This document shows, piece after piece, positions 1 to 6,730 of a stretch of 12,928 nt of DNA. Numbering within the stretch: the first letter of the stretch is position 1; each line of letters opens with the position of its first letter. The translations under genes were made by a program, and so were the position numbers. This DNA is from DATKMS01 sp041497995 (GTDB lineage Bacteria > Desulfobacterota > Binatia > HRBIN30). The stretch lies in contig JBGQHM010000181.1 in NCBI GenBank assembly GCA_041497995.1, positions 1-12,928 of the forward strand, read 5' to 3'. The notes below the pieces were generated by a model. It was not told the origin of the DNA. It saw only the letters and a program-made list of their open reading frames with translations, and made no database searches.

Positions 1-465
1 ACCCCGACGGTGTCGCCTTCACTGACACCCACGACCACACGGACAGCACCTCCGCCGACAGCGACGGTCACCGTGACGGCAACCCGGAGCACTACGCCGA
101 CGGTGTCGCCTTCGCTGACATCCACGGCCACACGGACAGCGCCTCCAACCGTCTTTCCAACCGAGAGCCCAACGCCGACCGCGAGTCCGACGCCGGTTGC
201 CACGGCCACACCGAACCCCTCGTCCACGCCAACGGTCACTCCTGTACAGGTCGAGGGTCCACCAGGCGATGGCAACTGCGACCAGCGAGTCACGGCCGCT
301 GACCTCACCTCCATCGTCATGATGCTGGGGGAGACCGACGGCGCTTGTCCACTGGCAGACTTCAACCGGGATGGTGTGGTTGACGACGGGGACTTGGCTG
401 CCGCAATCGTGTTCGAATTCTTCGGCGTCGACTCGTTGGCGGCTGCGCAGCACGAATTCCCTTGA
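1..465 (+). CDS. Secreted protein C-terminus: Thr/Pro-rich linker plus dockerin-like domain (5' partial)
   Basis: The reading frame is open at base 1, so this is the 3' end of a longer gene that starts outside the window. The first ~85 residues are almost only Thr, Pro, Ser, Ala and Val (TPT-type linker). The last ~60 residues form a dockerin type I-like module with two calcium-loop motifs, DGNCDQRVTAADL and DFNRDGVVDDGDL, followed by the tail AAIVFEFFG. Dockerins bind calcium and usually dock onto cohesins, but outside cellulosomes similar modules occur as general C-terminal modules of secreted proteins. No catalytic domain is visible here. The next gene downstream ends in the same linker-plus-dockerin arrangement, so the two look like tandem paralogues. 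The stop is TGA at 463-465. An internal GTG at base 10 is not a believable start because the linker already runs through it. Confidence 0.8.
   Translation, partial: TPTVSPSLTPTTTRTAPPPTATVTVTATRSTTPTVSPSLTSTATRTAPPTVFPTESPTPTASPTPVATATPNPSSTPTVTPVQVEGPPGDGNCDQRVTAADLTSIVMMLGETDGACPLADFNRDGVVDDGDLAAAIVFEFFGVDSLAAAQHEFP
4..152 (+). repeat. Imperfect 93-nt repeat in the Thr/Pro linker
   Basis: The segment beginning ccgacggtgtcgccttc at base 4 recurs at base 97 with a few substitutions, both copies running about 53-56 bases. The period is 93 nt, or 31 codons, so the reading frame is kept. At protein level TPTVSPSLT..T.TRTAPP appears twice. This is the kind of low-complexity coding repeat that expands and contracts by slippage or unequal recombination. 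Confidence 0.75.
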
Positions 466-528
466 CACCCCAATGCCGCCGATTTACCGTCGCGATCCTT
501 GTCGAAATCAGCACTCCTTCGGGCACCC

Positions 529-3057
529 ATGCGTTGTACGAGAATCCTAGCTTCCATCGGCATTTTGGTGGCGAGCCTGGTCGGTCGCACCGCCGCGGCA
601 CTCAATGCATGCACCGCTGCGGACATCGTGGCACAGGAAGGAGGCGTCTGCCCCAGCAATACCTGCACGATCGACAAGACGTTTGTGGTAGCCAGCAACT
701 GCGTATTGGATTTTGGTACGCGTGCCGTGATGATCGCTGGGACGGGGGTGATTGATTTCAATTCAGGATCCATCACCATCAAAGCCGGCAGCTTGACGCT
801 CGCCCCCGGCGGCTTCATCGACGGCCGCGGCAACACTGCTCAACTTCCCAATGGAGGGCACCTCACCGTTCAGACATCCGGTGCTGTCAACCTGCAGAAG
901 AATGGCACAGGCACCGTCCGGGGTCGCATCGATGTCACGGGGAACTCCATAGCCGGAACCGTCAGCATCGCCGCGGGTACGTCGGTGATCATCGCCGGTC
1001 GTATCAATGCAGACGGTGATTCTGGCGGTAGGATCACCATCAGCTCCGGCGCAGACATCACGACGGCTGCGGGGAGCTTGGTGTTGTCCGCGATTGGCAG
1101 CAACACCGGGGTCGACGGTGGGGGTGAGATGGACTTGAGCGCGGCGGGCAAGATCGATCTCGGCGACACCATCGACGTGAGCGGCAGCGACGGTGGGACG
1201 GTGATGCTGACGGCGGGTGGTTCGGTCAACGTCAGGCAGATAGATGCGAGTGGCGGTGGCGACGGCGGCAACGGCGGGGATATCACCATCACCGCTGGGA
1301 CCTCCGCACAGATCCTCGGCACCATGAACCTCAAAGGCTCCTCATCCAGCGACCCAGACGGAATTGGCGCCGGCTCCGGTGGCACCGCTGTCATCGAGAC
1401 GGACTACGGTGATCTGCTCGTTGCCGCGAACATCGACGCGTCGGGGTCGAGGCAAGATGGCGATGGCGGCGAGATCGATATCAACGTGAAGGGCGCGGTC
1501 ACCATTCAGAGCGGCAACCCGATCAAGGCGCAGGGCGGAGGGGACCTCGGCTCCATGGGCAGGGGCGGCACGGTCGACATCATGGCGGTTCTTTCGTTTA
1601 CCGGGAGCGCTCCGATTGACGTCAGCGGGGGTTCCTTCGGCGGTGAGGTGCGGTTGCATGTGGGCGGCCCGATCACTTTGAGCAATTTGATCGATGCCAG
1701 TGGTCGCTCCAAGGGGAGCACCGGCGGCTTTGTCACTGTCGTCGCCGGCGAGCGCGGCCCGGGGACGCTCGCCATTAGCAACACCATCAACGTCACCGGC
1801 GGCGACTGTCAATCGCCAGCGCAAGGCGGCGCCTGCGGGACCGGTGGAAACACCAACCTCACCGGATGTAGCGTGACGCTTGCAACGACCGGAATGATCA
1901 AGGCCGGCGCCCCGAAGGCCGGCGACAATGCGATCACGGTCAGCGAGCAGCTCACCATCACCGGCAACGGCAAGATCAATGCGGCCAAAACAATTGTCAC
2001 CGGCACCGACGGCCACAACACTATCAACTACCGGGCAGGCCGGCCGGCTCCGTCGCCCCCCGCGAACGCGGTGACGCCGGCCGCACAGCTCGTCGTGCAC
2101 CCCACGTGCACCGCCGTCGACCCGGCCCCCAAGTGCATCTTCGCGTGCCCGACCTGCGGCAACGGCGTCAAGGAGTTCCCGGAAACCTGCGACGACGGTA
2201 ACACCCTGAGCTGCGACGGCTGCTCGACGTTCTGCCAACTCGCGAACTGCAACGACGGCTTGGTGTGCACGACCGACTCGTGCGACGATACCCGCCTCGG
2301 ATGCCGCAACGTTCCGGTGTCGACACCCTGCATTGAACCGACACACACGATCACTCCCACATTCACCATCACACCCACACGCACGATCACGCCCACGGCG
2401 ACGGTGACGCCGACGTTCACCGCTACGCGAACCGCCACCCCAACGCGGACCAACTCGCCGACGGTGACGCCGACGGTCACCCGGACACCGACGCCTCAAG
2501 CCACGTCGACCCGCACGCAGACGACGACCGTCACAGCGACGCCAACTCGGACCGGCACGCCCACCGCGACGGCGACCTCCACGCCGACGACGACACGCAC
2601 CGTGACACCGACCTTCACGCCGAGCCCGACGCGAACGGTGACCCCGACCGGCAGTCAACCGCCGACCCTTACCCCGACGCGGACACCGACCGCCTCGCTG
2701 ACGCCGACGGCATCTCGGACACCGAGCCCGACCCCCACCACGTCACCGACCACGACCCCGACGCGCATCGTTACAGTGACGCCCGGTGCCTCACCCACGC
2801 CCACCGCGACGCCAACCGATACGCCGGCGTCCTCACCGACCGTCACGCCAACCCCCACTCCGACGACGGTGCCGGGTCTACCAATAGACGGCAACTGCGA
2901 CAATCGACTGAGCGCAGCCGACTTCACCGCCATCGTCATGATGATGGGGCCCGTGACCGACAACTCGTGTCAATTGGCCGATTTCAATCAGGACGGGATG
3001 ATCGACCAAGCCGACCTCGACGCCGCCATCGTGTTCGAGTTCATCGTCTTCGAGTAG
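529..3057 (+). CDS. Large secreted beta-helix-like protein with Cys-rich repeats, Thr/Pro linker and C-terminal dockerin-like domain
   Basis: I start it at ATG 529 (842 aa). The first residues, MRCTRILASIGILVASLVG, followed by RTAAALNA, form a classical signal peptide; an in-frame TTG at 499 would add ten residues in front of it. Residues ~30-530 are Gly/Asp/Ser/Thr-rich with short alternating beta-strands (for example GGSVNVRQIDASGGG and GGDITITAGTS), as in parallel beta-helix or haemagglutinin-like passenger domains. Residues ~540-603 hold a myxococcal-type disulphide repeat (CGNGVKEFPETCDDGN..CDGCS..C) and a second Cys repeat (CNDGLVCTTDSCDD..GC). Residues ~604-781 are a Thr/Pro linker. 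Residues ~785-842 are a dockerin-like domain with two calcium loops (DGNCDNRLSAADF, DFNQDGMIDQADL), ending AAIVFEFIVFE. It is probably exported and displayed on, or released from, the cell surface. No enzymatic motif is visible; adhesin or surface-structural role is inference. Confidence 0.85.
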   Translation: MRCTRILASIGILVASLVGRTAAALNACTAADIVAQEGGVCPSNTCTIDKTFVVASNCVLDFGTRAVMIAGTGVIDFNSGSITIKAGSLTLAPGGFIDGRGNTAQLPNGGHLTVQTSGAVNLQKNGTGTVRGRIDVTGNSIAGTVSIAAGTSVIIAGRINADGDSGGRITISSGADITTAAGSLVLSAIGSNTGVDGGGEMDLSAAGKIDLGDTIDVSGSDGGTVMLTAGGSVNVRQIDASGGGDGGNGGDITITAGTSAQILGTMNLKGSSSSDPDGIGAGSGGTAVIETDYGDLLVAANIDASGSRQDGDGGEIDINVKGAVTIQSGNPIKAQGGGDLGSMGRGGTVDIMAVLSFTGSAPIDVSGGSFGGEVRLHVGGPITLSNLIDASGRSKGSTGGFVTVVAGERGPGTLAISNTINVTGGDCQSPAQGGACGTGGNTNLTGCSVTLATTGMIKAGAPKAGDNAITVSEQLTITGNGKINAAKTIVTGTDGHNTINYRAGRPAPSPPANAVTPAAQLVVHPTCTAVDPAPKCIFACPTCGNGVKEFPETCDDGNTLSCDGCSTFCQLANCNDGLVCTTDSCDDTRLGCRNVPVSTPCIEPTHTITPTFTITPTRTITPTATVTPTFTATRTATPTRTNSPTVTPTVTRTPTPQATSTRTQTTTVTATPTRTGTPTATATSTPTTTRTVTPTFTPSPTRTVTPTGSQPPTLTPTRTPTASLTPTASRTPSPTPTTSPTTTPTRIVTVTPGASPTPTATPTDTPASSPTVTPTPTPTTVPGLPIDGNCDNRLSAADFTAIVMMMGPVTDNSCQLADFNQDGMIDQADLDAAIVFEFIVFE
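2329..2874 (+). repeat. Thr/Pro-rich low-complexity linker coding region
   Basis: About 180 codons are dominated by ACN (Thr) and CCN (Pro), in patterns such as TPTxTxTPT, with repeated acgccgac and cccgac units. It separates the Cys-rich repeats from the dockerin-like domain. Such linkers are extended and often O-glycosylated in secreted bacterial proteins; glycosylation here is inference. The antisense strand gives long open frames (Val/Gly-rich) purely because of this composition. Confidence 0.8.
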
Positions 3058-3208
3058 CGGCACTCTTCCGGAATCGGGCCGGTAGGTCACCGAGCTGGCT
3101 TACGGCTCAACCAGCATTGCGTCGATACACCTCTCGTCTCGTGCCATACGCGCGCCGAGAGCTTGCGCCCTGCCGATGACGTGGGCTACTTGGTGGCCCA
3201 GGCGACGC

Positions 3209-3928
3209 ATGTATCGCAACCTATCGTTCATCGTCATTGCTCCCGTGCTGAACGAGGAGAAGAAGATCTCCGAAGTGGTGCGGCGCATGCCGGCAAGCGT
3301 CGATGAAGTCCTCGTCGTCGACGACGGCTCGACGGATCGTTCGGCGGAAGTTGCACGCAGCCTGGGCGCAACGGTCCTGTCCTTAGGACGCACAGTTGGT
3401 GTTGGAGCGGCGCTCCGCGCGGCCTACCGGTATGCAGTCGAGAAACGGTACGACGTGACCGTGACGATTGCGGGCAACAACAAAGACTCCCCCGAAGAGA
3501 TCCCGCTCCTCCTCGATCCGATCGCGGATGATCGCGCCGACTTCGTCCAAGGCTCGCGCTTCCTGAAGGACGACCGGACGTTCGGCGCAATGCCAGCGTA
3601 CCGCCGGATCGCCACTCGTCTGCATCCGCTCCTCTTCTCGCTCGTCGCGCGACGGTGGGTCACCGAATCGACGAATGGCTTTCGCGCTCTTCGCACCACG
3701 ATCCTGGCGGATGCCCGCGTTGACCTATCGCAGCAGTGGCTCGACGAGTACGACCTGGAACCGTACCTCTATCTGCGCGCTCTGCGCTTGGGCTATCGGG
3801 CGGTCGAGACGCCGGTCACCAAGATTTATCCCCCCAAAGCGCTCGGGCAGACCAAGATGAAGCCCATTACCGGTTGGTGGTCGATACTGCGGCCACTCGT
3901 GTATGTCGGGCTGGGAATCAAGAAGTAG
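3209..3928 (+). CDS. Family 2 glycosyltransferase, dolichyl-phosphate-mannose-synthase-like
   Basis: This is probably a cytosolic transferase that moves a sugar from a nucleotide donor to a lipid phosphate or a growing glycan. The 239-aa product has the GT2 GT-A fold landmarks: the first strand FIVIAPVLNEE (residues 7-17), VDDGSTD (37-43), FVQGSRF (112-118), ESTNGFRAL (153-161) and the late ETPVTKIYPP strand (200-209). Where DPM1-type enzymes carry DADxQHxP, this one has AGNNKDSPEEIP (88-99), a variant I recall from a GT2 subfamily. No membrane segment is obvious. I prefer ATG 3209 because it puts the first beta-strand at residue 7, as is usual; ATG 3176 would add MTWATWWPRRR and has no better ribosome site. 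It opens a run of same-strand glycan genes, with a 42-nt gap to the next. Acceptor and sugar are unknown. Confidence 0.85.
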   Translation: MYRNLSFIVIAPVLNEEKKISEVVRRMPASVDEVLVVDDGSTDRSAEVARSLGATVLSLGRTVGVGAALRAAYRYAVEKRYDVTVTIAGNNKDSPEEIPLLLDPIADDRADFVQGSRFLKDDRTFGAMPAYRRIATRLHPLLFSLVARRWVTESTNGFRALRTTILADARVDLSQQWLDEYDLEPYLYLRALRLGYRAVETPVTKIYPPKALGQTKMKPITGWWSILRPLVYVGLGIKK

Positions 3929-3970
3929 GGAGGCGGGGATGGTGCCTTCCTGTCGCGGAGCACACCAAGG

Positions 3971-4993
3971 ATGATTCGTGTTGCGGTGATCGGCGCGGGA
4001 CACTGGGGCCCCAATCTCATTCGCAACTTCCACAACCGGCGCCGCAGCGAAGTGGCGTGGGTCGTGGATCGCGACGCGAGCCGACTCGCACAGGTCAGCG
4101 AACGCTTCCCCGAGGTCAGGGTGTCGGAAGCGCCCGAACCGGCGCTCGCCGACCCGAGCGTCGACGCGGTCGTCGTGGCGACACCAACCAGCACACACTA
4201 TCGGCTCGCCAAGGCCGCCCTGGAACGCGACAAGCACGTACTCGTCGAGAAGCCCATTGCGAGCGAGGTGCGCCACGGCGTTGAGCTGTGCGAGCTCGCC
4301 GCCCAGCGCGGGCGGGTTCTGCTCGTCGGGCACGTGTTCGTTTACAACAACGGCGTGCGCCGGGTGAAGCAGTACCTCGATGCCGGGGAGCTCGGGCGCG
4401 TGTACTACGTCTCGATGGTGCGGACGAATCTCGGCCCGATACGCGTCGACGTCAATGCCGCCTGGGACCTCGCGGCGCACGACATTTCCATCGTGAACTA
4501 TTGGCTGGGCGCGGCGCCGACCAGCGTGTCCGCGGTTGGCGGTCGGTGGCTCAATCCAGGGATCGAGGATGCGGTGTTCTCGACCCTCCGCTACCCCAAC
4601 GAGGTCCTCGTCAACCTCCACGTCTCGTGGCTCAACCCGCGCAAGGCCCGCGACATCACCGTGGTGGGTGAGCGGCGCATGCTGACGTTCGACGATATGA
4701 ACCTCAACGAGCCCCTGCGGATCTACGACAAGCAGGTCACGGAGGAGCGCGTCCACGCCACCTACGTTGATACGTTTGCGTCCTTCCGCGCCGCGCTGCG
4801 TGATGGCGACATTGTGATTCCGAAGGTTGCCTTGGGTGAGCCGCTCAAGGCCGAGTGTGACGACTTCCTGGAGTGTGTGGCGACCGGGAAGGCGCCACTG
4901 GTCGACGGGGCACAAGGCGTGGCGGTGGTACGGGTGCTCGAGGCGATCCAACGGTCGGTGAGTAACGGCGGCCGCGAAGAGGGTGTGCAGTGA
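3971..4993 (+). CDS. Gfo/Idh/MocA-family NAD(P)-dependent sugar oxidoreductase
   Basis: This 340-aa enzyme probably oxidises (or reduces) a nucleotide-sugar hydroxyl, most likely forming a 3-keto sugar for the aminotransferase encoded next. It has an N-terminal Rossmann domain with VAVIGAGHWGPN (GxGxxG at residues 8-13), an acidic residue ending strand 2 (VVDRD, ~31-35), the family EKP motif at 93-95 with the expected catalytic Lys94, and His170 in WDLAAHDISI. A GGAG at 3957-3960 sits 10 nt before the ATG. The stop overlaps the next start by 4 bp (GTGA, 4990-4993), which indicates translational coupling. In WbpB/WlbA-type pathways the same trio makes UDP-2,3-diacetamido sugars, but the N-terminus here is not the typical WbpB sequence as I remember it, so I give no gene symbol. 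Confidence 0.88.
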   Translation: MIRVAVIGAGHWGPNLIRNFHNRRRSEVAWVVDRDASRLAQVSERFPEVRVSEAPEPALADPSVDAVVVATPTSTHYRLAKAALERDKHVLVEKPIASEVRHGVELCELAAQRGRVLLVGHVFVYNNGVRRVKQYLDAGELGRVYYVSMVRTNLGPIRVDVNAAWDLAAHDISIVNYWLGAAPTSVSAVGGRWLNPGIEDAVFSTLRYPNEVLVNLHVSWLNPRKARDITVVGERRMLTFDDMNLNEPLRIYDKQVTEERVHATYVDTFASFRAALRDGDIVIPKVALGEPLKAECDDFLECVATGKAPLVDGAQGVAVVRVLEAIQRSVSNGGREEGVQ

Positions 4994-6096
4994 TTCCTCT
5001 CGTCGACCTGCAAGCCCAGCACCAGCAGATCGCGGAGCAGGTGCAGGACGGTTTCGCCCGCGTCTGCGCGAGCAGCTCCTTCATCTTGGGCCGCGAGGTG
5101 ACCGCGTTCGAAGCGGCATTCGCGTCCTTTGTGGGTGTGCGGCATTGCATCGGTGTGGCGAACGGCACCGACGCGTTGGAACTGGCGCTGCGTGCCGTGG
5201 GCATTGGTCCGGGCGACGAAGTCATCGTCCCCGTGAACTCCTTCATCGCGAGCGGGCTCGCGGTTGTGCGCGCCGGCGCCACGCCCGTCTTCGTCGATTG
5301 CGACCCGACGCACCATCTCATCGACACGCAGCAGGTGGGAGCACTGATCGGTGCGCGCACCAAGGCGATCATGCCGGTGCACTTGTACGGTCAGGTGGCT
5401 GCCATGGAGGATTTCCAGGCGGATGCGCGCACGCGCGCCATGTTGCTGATCGAGGACGCGGCGCAGGCACAGGGCGCACGGCGACATGGCACGACGGCGG
5501 GCGGCTTTGGGGTCGTGACCGGCACGAGTTTCTACCCGGGCAAGAATTTGGGTGCCTACGGCGACGCCGGTGCGGTGCTGACGAACTCTGACGACGTCGC
5601 CGCGAAGGTCCGCGCGCTCCGCAACTACGGCAGCGAGGTCAAATACCATCACCCCGAGACGGGCTTCAATTCACGCCTCGATACGCTGCAGGCTGTCGTG
5701 CTCAACGCAAAGTTGCCGCACCTCGCTGCCTGGAACGCAGCCCGCCGGCAGGCCGCTCGACGCTACGACGAGCTGCTGGCGCTGCTCGACGCCGTGACCC
5801 TGCCGGTGACGCTCGCCGGCAACGAGCACATCTGGCACCTGTATGTCGTCCGCGTGCCCCGGCGCGACGACGTGTTGCAGAAACTCCACGCCGCCGGCAT
5901 CGGAGCTGGCGTGCACTACCCCATACCCATGCACCTGCAGGGTGCGTTTCGGCACCTCGGGTACAAACGCGGCGACTTCCCGGTTGCAGAGGCGGCAGCT
6001 GCGGAAGTCCTGTCTCTGCCACTGTTTCCGGAGATCACGCCCGAGCAGCAGCGCTACATTGCGAGCGCGCTCGAGAAAGCGCTCTTGAGAGCATGA
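4990..6096 (+). CDS. DegT/DnrJ/EryC1 (AHBA-type) PLP-dependent sugar aminotransferase
   Basis: This fold-type I aminotransferase of 368 aa transfers an amino group, usually from glutamate, to a keto nucleotide sugar. Visible landmarks are IPLVDL at the N-terminus, NGTDALELAL (58-67), GDEVIVPVNSFIAS (75-88), VHLYGQ (130-135), IEDAAQAQGA with PLP-contacting Asp156, and FYPGKNLGAYGDAGA with the Schiff-base Lys185. The C-terminal part has HIWHLYVVR and GIGAGVHYPIPMHLQ, typical of the family. It starts at GTG 4990 inside the stop of the oxidoreductase gene, and its own stop overlaps the next ATG (ATGA, 6093-6096). It is close to enzymes such as WbpE/WlbC, FdtB and QdtB that aminate C3; the position aminated here is inferred from its neighbours. 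Confidence 0.93.
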   Translation: MIPLVDLQAQHQQIAEQVQDGFARVCASSSFILGREVTAFEAAFASFVGVRHCIGVANGTDALELALRAVGIGPGDEVIVPVNSFIASGLAVVRAGATPVFVDCDPTHHLIDTQQVGALIGARTKAIMPVHLYGQVAAMEDFQADARTRAMLLIEDAAQAQGARRHGTTAGGFGVVTGTSFYPGKNLGAYGDAGAVLTNSDDVAAKVRALRNYGSEVKYHHPETGFNSRLDTLQAVVLNAKLPHLAAWNAARRQAARRYDELLALLDAVTLPVTLAGNEHIWHLYVVRVPRRDDVLQKLHAAGIGAGVHYPIPMHLQGAFRHLGYKRGDFPVAEAAAAEVLSLPLFPEITPEQQRYIASALEKALLRA

Positions 6097-6665
6097 CGCT
6101 TGATCCGTCGGTCTTCGTGCACGAGAAAGCGCTGTGCGAAAGTGACGACGTTGGTCCGCGCACCCGCGTGTGGGCGTTTGCGCACGTCATGAAGGGCGCG
6201 GTCGTCGGCGCCGACTGCAATGTGGGCGACCACGCGTTCATCGAAAGCGGCGCGCGCATTGGCGATCGGGTCGTTGTGAAGAACGCGGTGCTCGTGTGGG
6301 ACGAGGTCACGGTGGAGGACGACGTGTTCCTCGGACCGAACATGGTCTTCACCAATGACATGCACCCACGCGTCGCATTCAAGAATCCGCCTGAGCGCTT
6401 CCTGCCGACACTCGTAAAACGCGGCGCGTCGATCGGTGCCAACGCGACGATCGTCTGCGGTGTGACGATCGGCGAGCAGGCATTCATCGGCGCCGGAACG
6501 GTCATCATCCGTGACGTGCCGGCTCACGCACTGGTGGTTGGCAATCCGGCGCGCCGCGTTGGGTGGGTGTGCGCGTGCTCGCAGAAGCTTCCCGCTGCCC
6601 TTGCCTGTGTGTGCGGGCGGCGATACCGACTGGTCGACGAGCGGACCGGCCTGGGTCCGGTGTGA
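6093..6665 (+). CDS. Left-handed beta-helix sugar N-acyltransferase (WbpD/WlbB/FdtC-like)
   Basis: This 190-aa protein probably acetylates the amino group installed by the upstream aminotransferase, using acetyl-CoA. Hexapeptide repeats ([LIV]GxxxxI pattern) run through residues ~19-145, for example VGADCNVGDHAFI, IGDRVVVKNAV and IGANATIVCGVTIGEQAFIGAGTVI. TNDMHPR (87-93) matches the conserved loop of the WbpD/FdtC group, and VVGNPARRVGWVC (148-160) closes the coil. Cys160, Cys162, Cys172 and Cys174 (CxC..CxC) with GRRY form a small zinc-ribbon-like C-terminus common in this group. The ATG overlaps the previous stop by 4 bp, so the three enzymes were probably translated as a unit. The acylated sugar (GlcNAc3NAcA, Qui3NAc, Fuc3NAc or another) cannot be told from this sequence alone. 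Confidence 0.9.
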   Translation: MTLDPSVFVHEKALCESDDVGPRTRVWAFAHVMKGAVVGADCNVGDHAFIESGARIGDRVVVKNAVLVWDEVTVEDDVFLGPNMVFTNDMHPRVAFKNPPERFLPTLVKRGASIGANATIVCGVTIGEQAFIGAGTVIIRDVPAHALVVGNPARRVGWVCACSQKLPAALACVCGRRYRLVDERTGLGPV

Positions 6666-6730
6666 CGACCTGCAAGCGGTCGGGCATGAGGCTTCTGCAA
6701 TCGTGACGTCACGCAGTCGCGGGGGCTCGC

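Noticed and set aside
499..528. TTG 499 as start of the large secreted protein
   Set aside because: ATG 529 begins a textbook signal peptide; the ten extra residues would precede it and have no ribosome site.
1342..2658. 438-codon open frame on the minus strand
   Set aside because: It is antisense to the beta-helix and Thr/Pro coding region, Arg/Gly-rich and motif-free; the GC-biased repeat composition of the real gene removes stops.
2329..2874. CRISPR-like or satellite array
   Set aside because: The repeats are codon-level Thr/Pro low complexity inside an open reading frame, with no constant repeat and spacer pattern.
3725..4951. 408-codon open frame on the minus strand
   Set aside because: It lies opposite the GT2 end and the oxidoreductase gene, which have clear family motifs; its His/Arg/Val-rich product shows none.
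6702..6713. Palindrome CGTGACGTCACG before the first GT-C gene
   Set aside because: A single 12-bp palindrome with no second copy or linked regulator; chance is likely in DNA of this composition.
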